DNA from: Closterium sp. Naga37s-1
Lineage: Eukaryota; Streptophyta; Zygnematophyceae; Desmidiales; Closteriaceae
Direction of reading: 5' to 3'
Length of the DNA: 64,000 nt
Assembly (NCBI GenBank): GCA_947471745.1
Contig: CANJKZ010000264.1
Location: 689,501-753,500, forward strand
This document shows positions 11,101 through 58,000 of the stretch, piece by piece. Made by a program: the position numbers and the translations under genes. How positions within the stretch are numbered: the stretch's first letter is position 1; every line of letters begins with the position of its first letter. The notes beneath the pieces were generated by a model. The model was not told the origin of the DNA and did not search any database. It worked only from the letters and a program-made list of their open reading frames with translations.

Positions 11101-13022
11101 GTTCAGTTTATTGTTGATACGCTCAGCAACTACCTGGATGTGGATGTGAGTGAAGTTTGATATGATATTGTATGAGTATGATGCCGCAACTGATTCCCTG
11201 GGGAGGGTGGTGGCTGGGGCGGGTGGTGGCGGGAACGACAGATGCGCCTTCAGATGTGGTGGATGTGCCTGTTCCCACGGAGAAGGAGGTTCAGTTCATC
11301 TTGGATACGCTGAGCAACTACCTGGATGTGGATGTGAGTGATTGGATTTCACGTGGATGAGTGGATTTGATATGATTCTCATGGGGCAATGGGCCTGCTA
11401 AAGGGGTGGTGGATGTGCCCTATTCTCACAGCGTAACCTCTGGTGGATGGGCCTGCTAAAGGAGGTCTACACTCTCCGGTTAGGTCCGGAGCATGTGTCA
11501 AATCACACCTAAAGCACTCTACCTTGTTGCCTGCTTTCCTCTTTTGGTAACCATGCCATTTACAGGTGCGCAAAGAAGATGTCTTGTCTGTGTGGGGCGG
11601 GCTCCGCCCTCTCCTGCGGAAAGGGCTCAAAACGAAGACACCCGCACAAGAAAAGGGTGAACCCGAGGGAAGTGCGGCAGGAACAGGAAAGCCGGAGGAG
11701 GTTGAGACAGAGGAGGGGAAGCAGACGGAAGGCAGCAAGGAAGATACATCGAATGTAGTCAGAGAGCACACAGTGATGGTGGAGGGAGGCACACTCGTTA
11801 CAGTCACAGGCGGCAAGTGGACCACTTACAGGAGGTGAGTGTAACTGTTTTTACCTACCTGTATTAATAACAGTTTGCTGCATTTAAAAGGTGCAATTCA
11901 ACCCTCTCGTCCTTTCTGTCTCGTAGCTCAACCCCCTTTCGAAATAGCACATTCACCAATCTTACCCTTCGCACATCTTTGAGGCGCCTAAAAATTCACC
12001 TATCTTACCTTTCGCACGTCCAGCATGGCAGAGGACACTGTCAAGTTCAACAGAGTCATGTGAGTCGGCAACGGCTCTCAGTCGAGTTCGTTTGTTTCAC
12101 AAATTCCCACTCTCTCTCCCTCTGTTTTTTCACACACTCTCTCTCCCAACCCCAGTATGGCAGAGGACACGGTCAACACAGCCATTCGAGTCGGCAACCT
12201 CACAGCACCAACCACCACCAGCACCCCCACCCCTTCCAGCACCAGCAGCAGCAACGGCAGCAGCAGCGCCCTCGCCCTGCCCCCCAGCGTCACGGAGCAT
12301 CTGCCCCTCACAGGAGCAGCTGGCTTCACCCCTGCCCTCTTCTCCCAGCTGGCTCAGAACGCCGATGTGCTGCGGGTGGCTCCTGACCGCCGGATCCTCC
12401 CGTACCGGCTAGATTCCGCGGTGGTGTTCCACCTGGTGCGGTCGTATGGGACGAATGCGAGCAAAGTGAAGGAGATTGCAACTGTAAGTAACTTGCCATT
12501 TTGGACTCCACCTTGCTGGGATATGAAGCATAGCTCATCCCCTGGTAAGTTATATATTAGATACAGATTCCAACAGAGATAAGGCACTGAAAGTTCATCG
12601 TGGTTTGAGGGTTCATATTGCCTGGTCCGTTGTCCACTGTGCATTGCCCACGATGTTGTCTCCTCATTTTAGCCCTTGTGCACTTACATATTCTCAAGCC
12701 TTCCCCACTGTCTGTTCTTTCCCATCCCCGTCAGACTGAGCTCCTGGCTGAGCGCCTTGCCCCAGGTTTCCCCGACATTGAGGCTGAAGTGATATTTGCT
12801 GCCCGGAACGAGTTCTGCGAGACTGCTGCAGACTTCCTGTGCCGCCGATCTCGTATCGCCTTCCTAGATGCTGATGCTGCAATGCATGCCTTGCCACGTG
12901 TTGTGAAGCTATTGGCGAAGGAGCATGGTTGGGACAGCAAGAGGGAGAAGCAAGAATTGGAAGCAGGGGCGAAAAGTGTGAACCAGTTCCGGGCAGTGTC
13001 CATAGCTCCATCATCACAATGA
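8118..13022 (+). CDS. SDP6: Mitochondrial FAD-dependent glycerol-3-phosphate dehydrogenase (SDP6/GPD2 type)
   Basis: Eight exons give a continuous 698-aa frame: 8118-8244, 8413-8628, 8798-9082, 9359-9608, 10474-10807, 11566-11834, 12156-12483, 12735-13022. The enzyme oxidises glycerol 3-phosphate to dihydroxyacetone phosphate and passes electrons to ubiquinone at the inner mitochondrial membrane. Residues 1-30 form an Arg/Ser-rich presequence with an Ala/Gly-rich hydrophobic segment. The dinucleotide fold [14 protein letters not shown] lies at 67-80, followed by [68 protein letters not shown] and [10 protein letters not shown], the usual family order. The C-terminal domain (VRKEDVL... [17 protein letters not shown]) follows. 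Low-complexity inserts in exons 5 and 6 make it longer than plant homologues of about 630 aa. Nearly every intron contains partial duplicate exon edges, which must be skipped to keep the frame. Confidence 0.93.
9227..9300 (+). repeat. Acceptor-side copy of SDP6 exon 4
   Basis: An AG followed by ACGCCCGCACGCTGAAGGCG and about 65 bases of exon-4-like sequence (encoding [17 protein letters not shown]) precedes the complete exon at 9359. The copy runs into pyrimidine-rich intron, so it cannot replace exon 4. Confidence 0.85.
9669..9760 (+). repeat. Donor-side copy of SDP6 exon 4
   Basis: A copy of the last about 90 bases of exon 4 (GAGGGCGCCGTGGTGAAGGA to TGCGATAG|GTGAGAG) is repeated downstream of the true exon with an identical donor. 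A few silent substitutions show it is not a very recent duplicate. Confidence 0.85.
10040..10411 (+). repeat. Acceptor-side copies of SDP6 exon 5
   Basis: Two partial copies of the exon-5 start lie at about 10055-10150 (degenerate) and 10290-10411 (GTATGGCAGACCCCAACAC). The intact exon starts at 10474. The order degenerate, better, intact suggests successive duplication events. Confidence 0.8.
10894..11345 (+). repeat. Three donor-side copies of the SDP6 exon 5 end
   Basis: Copies of GTGGTGGATGTGCC ... CAACTACCTGGATGTGGAT|GTGAGTGA end at about 10972, 11144 and 11333, each with the exon-5 donor. They lie in the intron between exon 5 (ends 10807) and exon 6 (starts 11566). The encoded peptide ([14 protein letters not shown].. 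[10 protein letters not shown]) is conserved across copies. Confidence 0.88.
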
Positions 13023-14337
13023 GGCACGCAGTGGATATTTTTGAGACGCTTGGGATCGCAATTTGCCTAGACAGTCCGTCACAGCGTTGAGATTGTAGAA
13101 ACTGCATTCGTTTCATATAATTAATTCCATGTAGTACCTGTAAGCAGTTTACCTAATTCTTTGCCCCATCACTACCGAACTGTACCGCTGCCCAATTCAT
13201 TATCGCATTGTTACTCCTGGCTGGTCTGTCGGTTTTTGAACGGGCAAATGAGTAGCTACTCTCCGCACTTTTCCCGCCATTGCTCGTGGTTTGGAACTCG
13301 GTATTCTCGGGGGACCTCCGCCAACGTCGCCCAGGGGTTCCGTTCGCGCTCTGCGACCAAAATTCTCTGAGCATTCTTCGCGACCCAAATTACCTTGCGA
13401 GATCCCTGCGACTCAGATTCTTACTTGCATTGCATTCCCTGCGACCATAATTCTCCGGGCATTCGTCGGACTCTATTCAAATTGCGATGATCGCCCTGGC
13501 ATTCCGCGTCGCTGCTATCTGATACTCGAATGTCTGGTCCCCCTAAAACCGGAATCAACACAGGAAACCGCTTGAACCGTTCATACCGATTAAAAACGTA
13601 CCACAAACCACAGAAAACCCAGCAGCGCACTGCCACCTGTGCTTCTGTATTCCCTTGCCCTCCGAGCAGTCATTGGGCCTTAGGGCGCGTGTGATTTTTG
13701 ATTTTGCCATAAGTTTATGTTTTTGACTCGATTTAAGCATTTGAACATGGCTCGACTTTGAGTATTGGCAATGTTCGAACCGCAGGTGAACTTGCTTGTA
13801 GATTCACAATCACACACGAAAGTGCGAATTTGCAGGTTCGAGCTTACAGGGGGGGGACCGAGCCGCCTATAGGGTGCATAGGTTACCCGGTGTTCTTCTA
13901 TTGACAGCGCGAAAGAGTCGCGAGCTTCGCTGGTTCCTCGTACGTGCCTGAAACCACACACGTTCGGTTCAGTGTGCTACACAAAGTTTGTGCATATATT
14001 CGAATCTTGTTCACATTTGTATGTTCGCACCTGGTACTCTTGAAATTGTAGTCACCATTGGCGAAATCTTCCGCGAACATTGGCGAAACTGGTTACCACC
14101 TAAAGTTCGACCTTAAATACGAACCCCAAAAAAAATCACACGCGCCCTCAGTACATCTTCTGGTAGTCTGCTTCATTTCTCCATGCGCTTCTGTGTTCGA
14201 ACTCTTCGCAAGTAGACTGTCTCGCCGTTTGATCGCCGTTTCATTTTACTCGTCTCAGCCTCTGCAGAGCCAATCCTCGCTGTTTGATCGCTCTCTGATC
14301 GCTCAATCACCGCTCTTTTATAGTGCTCTGGTCGTGA
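13023..14337. other. Intergenic region between SDP6 and the intronless gene
   Basis: About 1.3 kb without a convincing exon. The short reading frames present lack similarity or plausible splice structure. The last few hundred bases are the presumed promoter/5'UTR of the gene starting at 14338. No repeat array was seen, in contrast to the introns around it. Confidence 0.5.
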
Positions 14338-16074
14338 ATGTCGCACGAGTTTGCTTCTTCCAACGACGACGCTTCCACCGTACTGCTCGCGAGCTCCGCG
14401 CGAATCTCTTTCCCCGACGACCTCCCACTTCCGGAGTTCCTGTCTGCTCCGTCCGACAATCAACTCGGCGTTAACGTTGACGAAGCTCCTGTCGACGCAT
14501 TCGGAAACTTGGAAGATCTTATCGTTGAAGAGAGCTCATCGTCTGCTGCTGCGGCTACGGTTCCTGCGGGAAGTCTTACCGCCGACGGCGCTGATTGGAT
14601 CCTGAACTTGGATTTAACGGACGAGACGAGCCTGATCGCCGAGGCCAATCTGGTTGACGAGCTGACTGCTGTTGAGCTGACTGCAGGGGAGCTGACTGCG
14701 ACCGAGCTTGCCGCGAACGACGTGAGCCAGATCGCAGTGAAACCGGACTTCGGGAAGGAGACTCGCGTGATTCTCGAGAGCAAACTCAGCGATGCATGCC
14801 TTGGCGATGCGCTCGGCGATGCTGGCGACTTCCTTCTCGATGCGTTCCATGCTACTGTTGGCGAGGTCGATTTCTCGTCGCTGGACGTCGCAGGCGAGGA
14901 GTTCCCGGATCTTCTCGTCGAACCCGCCTTGGGAAACCACGTCGCGTCGCAGCCTGAGGTGACACCTCAGCAATGCCACGTGGCGATTCCCCCTCCGCCG
15001 CCGGCGCTGCAGCCAATGCGCATCTCTCTGCTGCAGTTGCCCCCCGGCCTCGTTCTGCGCCGGTGTGGCGGCAGCGGAACGCAAATCCCCTCCGCTCCTG
15101 TTGCTCTTGTCGCTCCGTCTGCTGCTCCTGTCGCTCCGTCTGCTGCTCCTGCCGCTCCGTCTGCTGCTCCTGGTGCTGCTGTTGCTATGTCCCAAGAGCG
15201 ACTGACCCCTGACGAAGCCCCTCTCGGAAAGCGGAAGCGGGACCTGGAGCTTTCACCTGCAGCAAGTGGCGAATTCCAGCAGCAGCAGCAGCAGCCGATG
15301 CAGATGCAGATGCAGGAACAGCAGCAGCAGCCATCCAAAGTTAGGCGCGTGGACCCTCCTTCCCCTGCGTCCGCGGTTTTAGCAGCAGATGAAGAGCTGG
15401 ACGTCGACTCGGGATCAGAAGAGGGGGTTCTTTGGGAGGCTCTGGAGCAGCAAATGAAACCCGCCACGTCAGATGAAACGCCGTGTCAGTGCCTCGCGTG
15501 TCAGTGCAAGTCAGAGGAGGACAGGATGTTCCTGCTGACTGGGAAGCGGACGGCGAAAGCTGGTGCTGGTGCTGCTGTGAGTAAGAAACGGTCTGGATTG
15601 AAGAGGAAAGGTCGTTCTATGGGTGACAGGAACGGTGTTGATGCCATGGCTGATGTTAACGAGATATTGGGGGAGCTTGCACAGATTCCGCTGCTGCTGG
15701 ATTTGACTGATCTTCCAGAACTTCCGGAAGGCGATTTGGGTGAGTGTAATACGTTCTGGGAAGGAGCTGACGTGGCAGTGATTGGAGGTGATGGTGGTGA
15801 TGGTGGTGATGGTGGTGATTGTGGGTTGGAGGAAGTGGAAGGAAAGCACAGCTCTGGATTTGGAAAGCGGTTGAGTCAAATGGATGTGACTGAAGTGGTG
15901 GATCAGTGCAGGGTGTGGCTCCATGAGGCACTGCAGAGCCCTGGGTGTGACTCTATTGATGTGGATTTCTGCTTGAAGGTCGTGGGAGAAGTGAAGGGAG
16001 AGACAGTGGAGGGAGCCAAGCCGATGGAGCTTGTGTTAGAGGATGGAGTTCCTCTTGAGTGCTCCATTGAATAG
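14338..16074 (+). CDS. Uncharacterised low-complexity protein, possibly nuclear
   Basis: A single open frame of 578 codons with no intron. I do not recognise a family. From N to C it shows an acidic Ser/Leu-rich region, a degenerate five-residue repeat around residues 95-125 (ELTAVELTAGELTATEL), a Pro/Ala repeat (VAPSAAP) near 255-275, and a basic cluster GKRKRD that could be a nuclear localisation signal. Next come a Gln/Met-rich stretch (about 315-335), an acidic segment, a Cys cluster CQCLACQCKSEED near 382-394, a Lys/Arg-rich segment and a Gly/Asp repeat (GDGGDGGDGGD). The C-terminal 60 residues are more complex in composition. The lack of introns and of exon-edge repeats sets it apart from its neighbours. 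It could be a transcription co-regulator; this is only a composition-based guess. Confidence 0.6.
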   Translation: MSHEFASSNDDASTVLLASSARISFPDDLPLPEFLSAPSDNQLGVNVDEAPVDAFGNLEDLIVEESSSSAAAATVPAGSLTADGADWILNLDLTDETSLIAEANLVDELTAVELTAGELTATELAANDVSQIAVKPDFGKETRVILESKLSDACLGDALGDAGDFLLDAFHATVGEVDFSSLDVAGEEFPDLLVEPALGNHVASQPEVTPQQCHVAIPPPPPALQPMRISLLQLPPGLVLRRCGGSGTQIPSAPVALVAPSAAPVAPSAAPAAPSAAPGAAVAMSQERLTPDEAPLGKRKRDLELSPAASGEFQQQQQQPMQMQMQEQQQQPSKVRRVDPPSPASAVLAADEELDVDSGSEEGVLWEALEQQMKPATSDETPCQCLACQCKSEEDRMFLLTGKRTAKAGAGAAVSKKRSGLKRKGRSMGDRNGVDAMADVNEILGELAQIPLLLDLTDLPELPEGDLGECNTFWEGADVAVIGGDGGDGGDGGDCGLEEVEGKHSSGFGKRLSQMDVTEVVDQCRVWLHEALQSPGCDSIDVDFCLKVVGEVKGETVEGAKPMELVLEDGVPLECSIE

Positions 16075-17033
16075 ATGTTAAATATGCACGTACATTGTAG
16101 TGATAGTTTAAATGGTAGTGGGCTGGAAAGTGTTCTGTATTGTGTCTAACTATAAGAGTAGTATACGTATTTTAAATTGTAAATGCCACTCACTGTATCC
16201 GTTCTCTGACATAACCAGTTCAATTCGCTTCCCACCAACATCGTGACGTTCACGGCACCATCAAGGGTACATAACCAAAACACTTCATGATAGCTCCAAA
16301 TCCAACCCAACCCATCCAGCCACTATACGAATCGCTCCAAAAACGTAACGAACCGAGCTCAGCCGCATTGGAACGATCTTTTGGGACGCCTCAAATCTCG
16401 TGATGGCAACCTCTAGGGAATTCTTCTGACACTGCGGAGGCATGAAAGGATGATCACTTCCACATATCATGGCGGCAGGATGGATGACTAGTCTTACTTT
16501 GATGGTGCTTGGGTTAGAGAAAGCGAGGAAGGCATATCGTACCTCGAAAGTATTGAATTTCTCCCTGCCTTAGTATCTTCTTCGGAAGTTGATCCTTCGC
16601 ATCTTCGAGTTAATGTGGTGTACAACTCTCCGATATTGAGTGGTTGGCTTCGTTATCAGACCCCTCAGCTTGTTACCATTCCAGCAAGTTATCGTCGATT
16701 ATCATGTCTTAAACCACAGTCTGCAGCGGAGGAAGTCTAGTTGAGGAAAGACTGCATCATGCTGATTGAAACATGATATGCTCGTCTCATGATCAGCGTA
16801 TTCTGGGACCCCCAACCAGTCCACGTTTGATCAGTCCTGGCCGTACGGGCTGAACTGCATGCGGCCAGTGTGCAGATTCTTAATACTCCCGTTGTCAGTA
16901 GCAGCACACCCTCAAGATTGGCCATGATTGGTCACGCACTACGGATTCGCTACAAGCTGTTTCGGTATCGCCGAGCCGTGGCAGCGTCGTTGCTTTAGTG
17001 TAATCGTGAAGCCGGAACGCTGATACACTCAGC
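16075..17033. other. Intergenic region upstream of the helicase gene
   Basis: About 960 bases without a supported exon. A degenerate half of the TTTTGAG/CTCAAA palindrome family occurs near 16380. The final part is the presumed promoter of the helicase gene. Confidence 0.45.
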
Positions 17034-41029
<23,996 letters not shown>

Positions 41030-41747
41030 ATAATCCAACGCGTTGGGAATAATGTGGCGAAATTAGGCACCTAAACAAGAAACTACATCCAAGGGACACT
41101 GGCTTATCTCATGGATGGACTGTCCTTGAGTGGTGTGGGTGGGTGGAGTGGTCTGCTTGTCTATGCCAAGTCCTGGTAGAAAGGAACTACAGTACACCCT
41201 TCTGGCTTATGGCGTAGAGTAGTTCGAAGCACTGATCTTTTAAGGGCATATTGTGGTGGCATGTATATGTGTACGGCATGCTTTCATTTCTTTCATTCTT
41301 TGTCATTGATTCAGAAGAATAGTAGGTTGCTGTGAACCATGCGGTACCATATTGTACATCGCGCCCTATACTTTCAAGCTCTCACAACAATATTAGTTAC
41401 ATCACACACTTACAGGCATTTGGATGCTATAGCAATACAGCTTACTGCAGTGTTACATCCTAATTGTTCCACGTATTGGCTGTGCTGGGATGGGATGGGC
41501 CGGGCTAGGGATAGGTAAGAACGGATTGGTTGGGATGGGGATGATAAAGGTGGTTGGAATGGTTTGGGAGCGGTTGGGATCGATCAGGAGGGGTTGGGTT
41601 GGGTGGTGTGGAGTGGGTACATGCGCTGCTCTTTCTCAGGCCTAGTACTTCTAGTTCTCACTAGGGACTTCTCCTCTCCTGCGCTTGCACATGTACATAT
41701 GTGCAATTGGTGGTCGACGTTTTTCCTCCCAGATTTGCAGAAGCACG
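41030..41747. other. Intergenic region between convergent helicase and NTRC genes
   Basis: About 720 bases hold both 3' untranslated regions. No exon-like sequence or repeat array was seen. Confidence 0.5.
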
Positions 41748-51098
<9,351 letters not shown>

Positions 51099-52154
51099 TG
51101 TCGTTCGAAAGCGAGTCTGCTGGAAGCGAGAGGGAAATTATTTCGGCGAAAACGGCAAAAGAAACCGATTTGCTTGGTTTGAAACAGCCGATACTAGCTT
51201 GTTTCACTTGCAGAAACGCCAGCGACGGCGGCTCCTGAGAGATAACAGAGAAACTGACGTATGTCCCCACAGAAATACGTATTGCAGGAGAAGTTGAGAG
51301 AAAACGGGAATGGAAATCTGGAGGTTGAAGCAGGAACAGGTTGGAATGGGGCTCACCCTCGAGCTGTATTCCGTCTTCCTGTCAGCTGCCACTATCTCTG
51401 GTGCTTAGTTTGTTTTCAAGAAACAAATCCCTGATTTAGCGGGTTGAATCAGACAGTTAACCTAAGAATGTCTCTGAGGTAAGAGTTCGCATCTCCGAGA
51501 ACTGTGACCTCCACACAAACTGTACGGAGGTCTAGGGAGAAGGCTACTCCATCCGCACCACATGCCTTCGCCGCGTGGCACTCGTGCCATTTGTGTCCGA
51601 GCCTGATCGGCCGTGGATCACAAACTTCGTCCACGTCAGTCGATGCCTTGCGTCCAAATCTCGCACTTATGCATCCCCCCGAAACGGGAGCTGCTTCTGG
51701 AAGGCCCACAGAAGGTGTCGGTTCAGTGCGTCAGTCCACGTCATCCTTCGGCCAAGACGAGGCGCGACAATTTGGCTTGGTGCAGGTATGGTCCAGCCAT
51801 GGAGGTGCGGCAAGATACCATGAGCAGGTATAATTAAATCGAGGATATCAGACAACCACAAACTCGTTAGCAGTGCTGGGTAAACTTCAGAAAATTACCT
51901 CGTGTATTCAACTCTTTCTGACTACACTCTACTGCTGATGACACCAAACCATTCACACCCTGTTGCAGCCATGAGTTGGCAGAACGCAGATAGCACATTA
52001 GAGACGAGTTAGACTAATTTTATGAAGTTCATACAATCTTATATAGCTGAATCGTGTGACACGTTTCACTAGTCACCACACTTGAACATGAATTCAAAGC
52101 TAACAATAAACCAAATATTTTGTCCTGCCTAGGTTGGGAGAAGCAGGACATTGC
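51099..52154. other. Intergenic region: NTRC promoter side and PSA2 3' flank
   Basis: About 1.05 kb with no supported exon. It should contain the NTRC promoter/5'UTR (transcribed to the left) and the 3' end of the PSA2-like transcript. Short frames here lack splice logic or homology. Confidence 0.5.
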
Positions 52155-54356
<2,202 letters not shown>

Positions 54357-55067
54357 GCTACGATGCCGCGTGCAAAATGGTAACGGGACTGCTTATAACG
54401 CAGCCGTTTAACAAGCTTAGAGACTCTGACAGGAGGAGTGCACGGGAACGACTGCGACTAAGGCCTCCGTTTCGCTGAGCAGCTATTTGGCAAGCTAGAC
54501 GTTGATCCTGACCCTGACTGACGAGATAGCGGCTTGCTTGCTTCCCAAGCAGATAAAAGAGAACTGGAGTTTCAAACCTCGGATGTTATCGAGGGTGTTC
54601 AGCGCGTCTAATACCTAGTCATGAACCACGGTGCGTAGCATTTCAAAGGGATGAATATTTATGCCGCTCCATACCGTACCAAAACCTACTGCAGCGTACT
54701 GGAGTGTTTTTCCACCACATCGTGATTTGCTAGTTACCTGCAGCAAGCTGTGACTGACACGGCAGCTGCACAAGCTAGTTCTGGTAAAACATGACGGATT
54801 TCGTCTATCCCGTTGACATGAGAGTGGGGATGTATTCTCGCGTGGCATTCTCCCGCTGACATGGCAGCGTCGGGCAAAGCCACGTGCGCAGTGGGTTCCA
54901 AGGGTGGTGGAAACGTGGGTCGTGCACGATTGCGCTAACAAGAAACAAGCAATCACAGCGATATGGGTACATGTAAAACACTAACCTGTGGTAATAGTCA
55001 TGGGCAATCTCTATATTATGCCCAGTATACCTATATGCTTATTTATTCCTCATTTGTTTTCTAGTTA
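54357..55067. other. Intergenic region: PSA2 promoter side and PATROL1-like 3' flank
   Basis: About 710 bases without a supported exon. It lies upstream of the PSA2-like ATG and downstream of the PATROL1-like stop; both genes run on the minus strand. Confidence 0.45.
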
Positions 55068-58000
55068 CTATGACTTGGGCAAGTGCATGTGCTTTTTTAG
55101 GAACTTGGAAGCTTCCCGATCCGCCCTATGACAAAGCACACGCAGAAGCACATGTGCATCGTGCCCAGTGAGCCCTGCGCCTCCACCCTTCACAAATGAA
55201 GACGCCCGGAAAGCACCACCTGCCGCTTGACTGGCTCCCGCTGCTTGCTTGTAAACGATAATGACGTCAGCAGTCTGGAATGGGGAGGACAATACGGTAG
55301 TTGGAACACGTGGGGTATTGACGAAAGAATATTAAGTTGAGGCTAGGTTCATTGGAACAGGCCATTGTAGAATGGGGGCATGAAAAATACCTTACAAATA
55401 AAGTACAAGTATGTTACGAACATGAAAATACAGTACAAATGCTTTGTAAAACACTCACATCGAGGGAGTAGTAGTTAAGCACTTGCTGCACCTGAGCTGC
55501 TGCCTTGTTTACCACCTCCTGTGGCAAGCCATTGCCGTTCGCCACAAAGAACTCCTGGGGGACGGGAAATGGGGAACGGGAAAGGGGGGAGGAAGAGTGA
55601 GGAAGGGGAAAGGGGACAGGGTAAGGGGGAAGGAGGAAGGGGGAAGGGGGGAGGAGGAAGGGGGAAGGGGGGAGGAGGAAGGGGGAAGGGGGGAGGAGGA
55701 AGGGGGAAGGGGGAAGGGGGGAGGGAGGGGGGAAGAGGGAAGGGGGAAAGGGGAAGGGGGAAGGGGGAAGGGGGAAAGTGGAAGGGGAAAGGGGGGAGGG
55801 GGGAGGGGGAAAGGGGAAGGGTATCGTGTCATGCAATGTGTATGATGAATCATGTCCATATCATGGCTATGTGATGTTCTCTCACCTTAAGAGGATACAG
55901 ATCTCCAAGCCATCATTATGTCAAAGAAATTTCGTGCCATGTTATGTCATGTCATGTCATGTAATGTCATGTCATGTCATGCCATGTCACATCAACTGCT
56001 CATCTTCATTCTGACTCATGTCAACATTTGCCATATCATGCCATGCCATGCCATTCGCTCTCATATGACATCACCCCTCTCACCTTGAGAATGCGAAGGT
56101 CATCTTCCAGGGCATCGTAGTCTGACTGGGCGAACACCCTCAGAGGCCCACCATCCAGAAGCACACGCAGCAGGCCCTCCTGGTGGGGTGCGTGAGTTAC
56201 AAAAGTGGTTTCAAAGATTAGAGGAACACAGATCAGAATTCACCAGCTCGCAGAGGCGTGCGTACCAGGTAAAAGCATGCGCAGCAGGCCCTCCATGTGT
56301 GTCGGGGTGAGAGTGGCGGGGTTTCAGGTCAGGGGGGCATCAGGACAAGATGATAAGGAATTTGATAAGGTATGAAAAAAACAGTAAGAAAAACAAATTC
56401 TCCCCCCGTCCCCACCCCCCATCCTCCCCCCCGAACCCCAACAAAAACAACTAGATTACCAGAACAGAGTGCAGGAGAGAGGTGACGACACGATCCCTCA
56501 GAGAGTCTGAGACGGTCTCCACAATTTCCCCCAACACCTGGAAGTGGATACAAGAACCAAAGCGATCCAAACACACATTCAATCAGCATGGATCACACCG
56601 TACATGATCAGTGCTCCATCTTACAGCACAGCATGGCGAAGAAAAAAAAAAACAAAAAAAAAAACAAAAAAAAAACTCTCACTGGGTCTAGCTTAAGCAT
56701 GAGGTTACTCATGCGGCACGCGTCCACGCTCACACGATACACAATCGATCCAACGTTCCCACCCGCACACAATACGGTATGACTTAGAGTCTATAATAAC
56801 CATGACAGGAACAACGGGCTCTCACCGGGTCCAGCTTGAGCATGAGGTTACTCATGCGGCACGACTCCACGCTCACGCGATACACAATCGATCCAACGTT
56901 CCCACCGCACACAATACGGTATGACTTAGAGTCTATAATAACCATGACAGGAACAACGGGCTCTCACCGGGTCCAGCTTGAGCATGAGGTTACTCATGCG
57001 GCACGACTCCACGCTCACACGATACACCTCCTCCAGAAACGCCTCCCTCAGGTCCCACCACACTACTTTGGTGCCTGCATGCACGGAACAGGATAAGACA
57101 TACGGTTGCTGCCACGTATCGGATTTATTGGACGGGTTTATATCACCTAACTGTAGCTCACACAATGCAGCCTGGATCGCCTCCCTCAGGTGCCACCACA
57201 CCACTTTCGTGCCTGGATGAAACATGATCAACAATTTGGCGGTGCAAACTTGAGTCATCCGCTGGGTGCCTTGTAAGGTTCACTTGCAGCGTGGTGGCCT
57301 TTAGAAAAAGCATTTAAGCAAATCCAACTGCTGTCACACAGACTCATTCCGCCTTCCAGGGAATTACTCACCGAGGTAGTCCGAGAGGGTTTGCATGCGC
57401 TGCGCTGCAAGCGTGGTAGTCTGCTCATAGAAGCTTCCTCTCTTGAGCCCAGAAACACCCTCAGTGGATAGGCGGAAGGCGAGGGAGGAGGTTAGCTGGG
57501 ATGGGGCCAAAGCTGTAAGCGGGAAAAGAGGAAGGTTCAAACAGGGGAGGGGAGAAAGAGCATTCCATGCGCAGAAAATAGCAGAGAAGTTTGGTTTGAG
57601 ACGCCTCAGTAGACACCCACGCACACCTTGCACATGAGGGGATGTTTGAGGCGCCTAAGAGATTGTCGTAAACTGACAGTTTTGACACGCCTACAGCACA
57701 CTTGGCACACGAAAGGGGAGAGGCAGAGGCTCAAAGGTCACCCCATTGACAGAGGAGATGCCAAGGAGGAGTACGAAGGACCAGCGGAGGCATATACTCG
57801 GCCAGTGTTCACCTGCCATGTCAGGATTCTCATGTGCCACGTCAGTAGTCTCAGTTGTTTGCCACGTCAGCGTACCTGCCATGTCATCAATCTTGAGGTG
57901 CGGCGCGTACTCGTCCCAGCGCTCACAAAGAGCCTTCTCAGACTTGTCAAGCTCTACTGTCACGAACTGGTGTGTGGGAGGGTAACAAAGAGCAAAGAGC

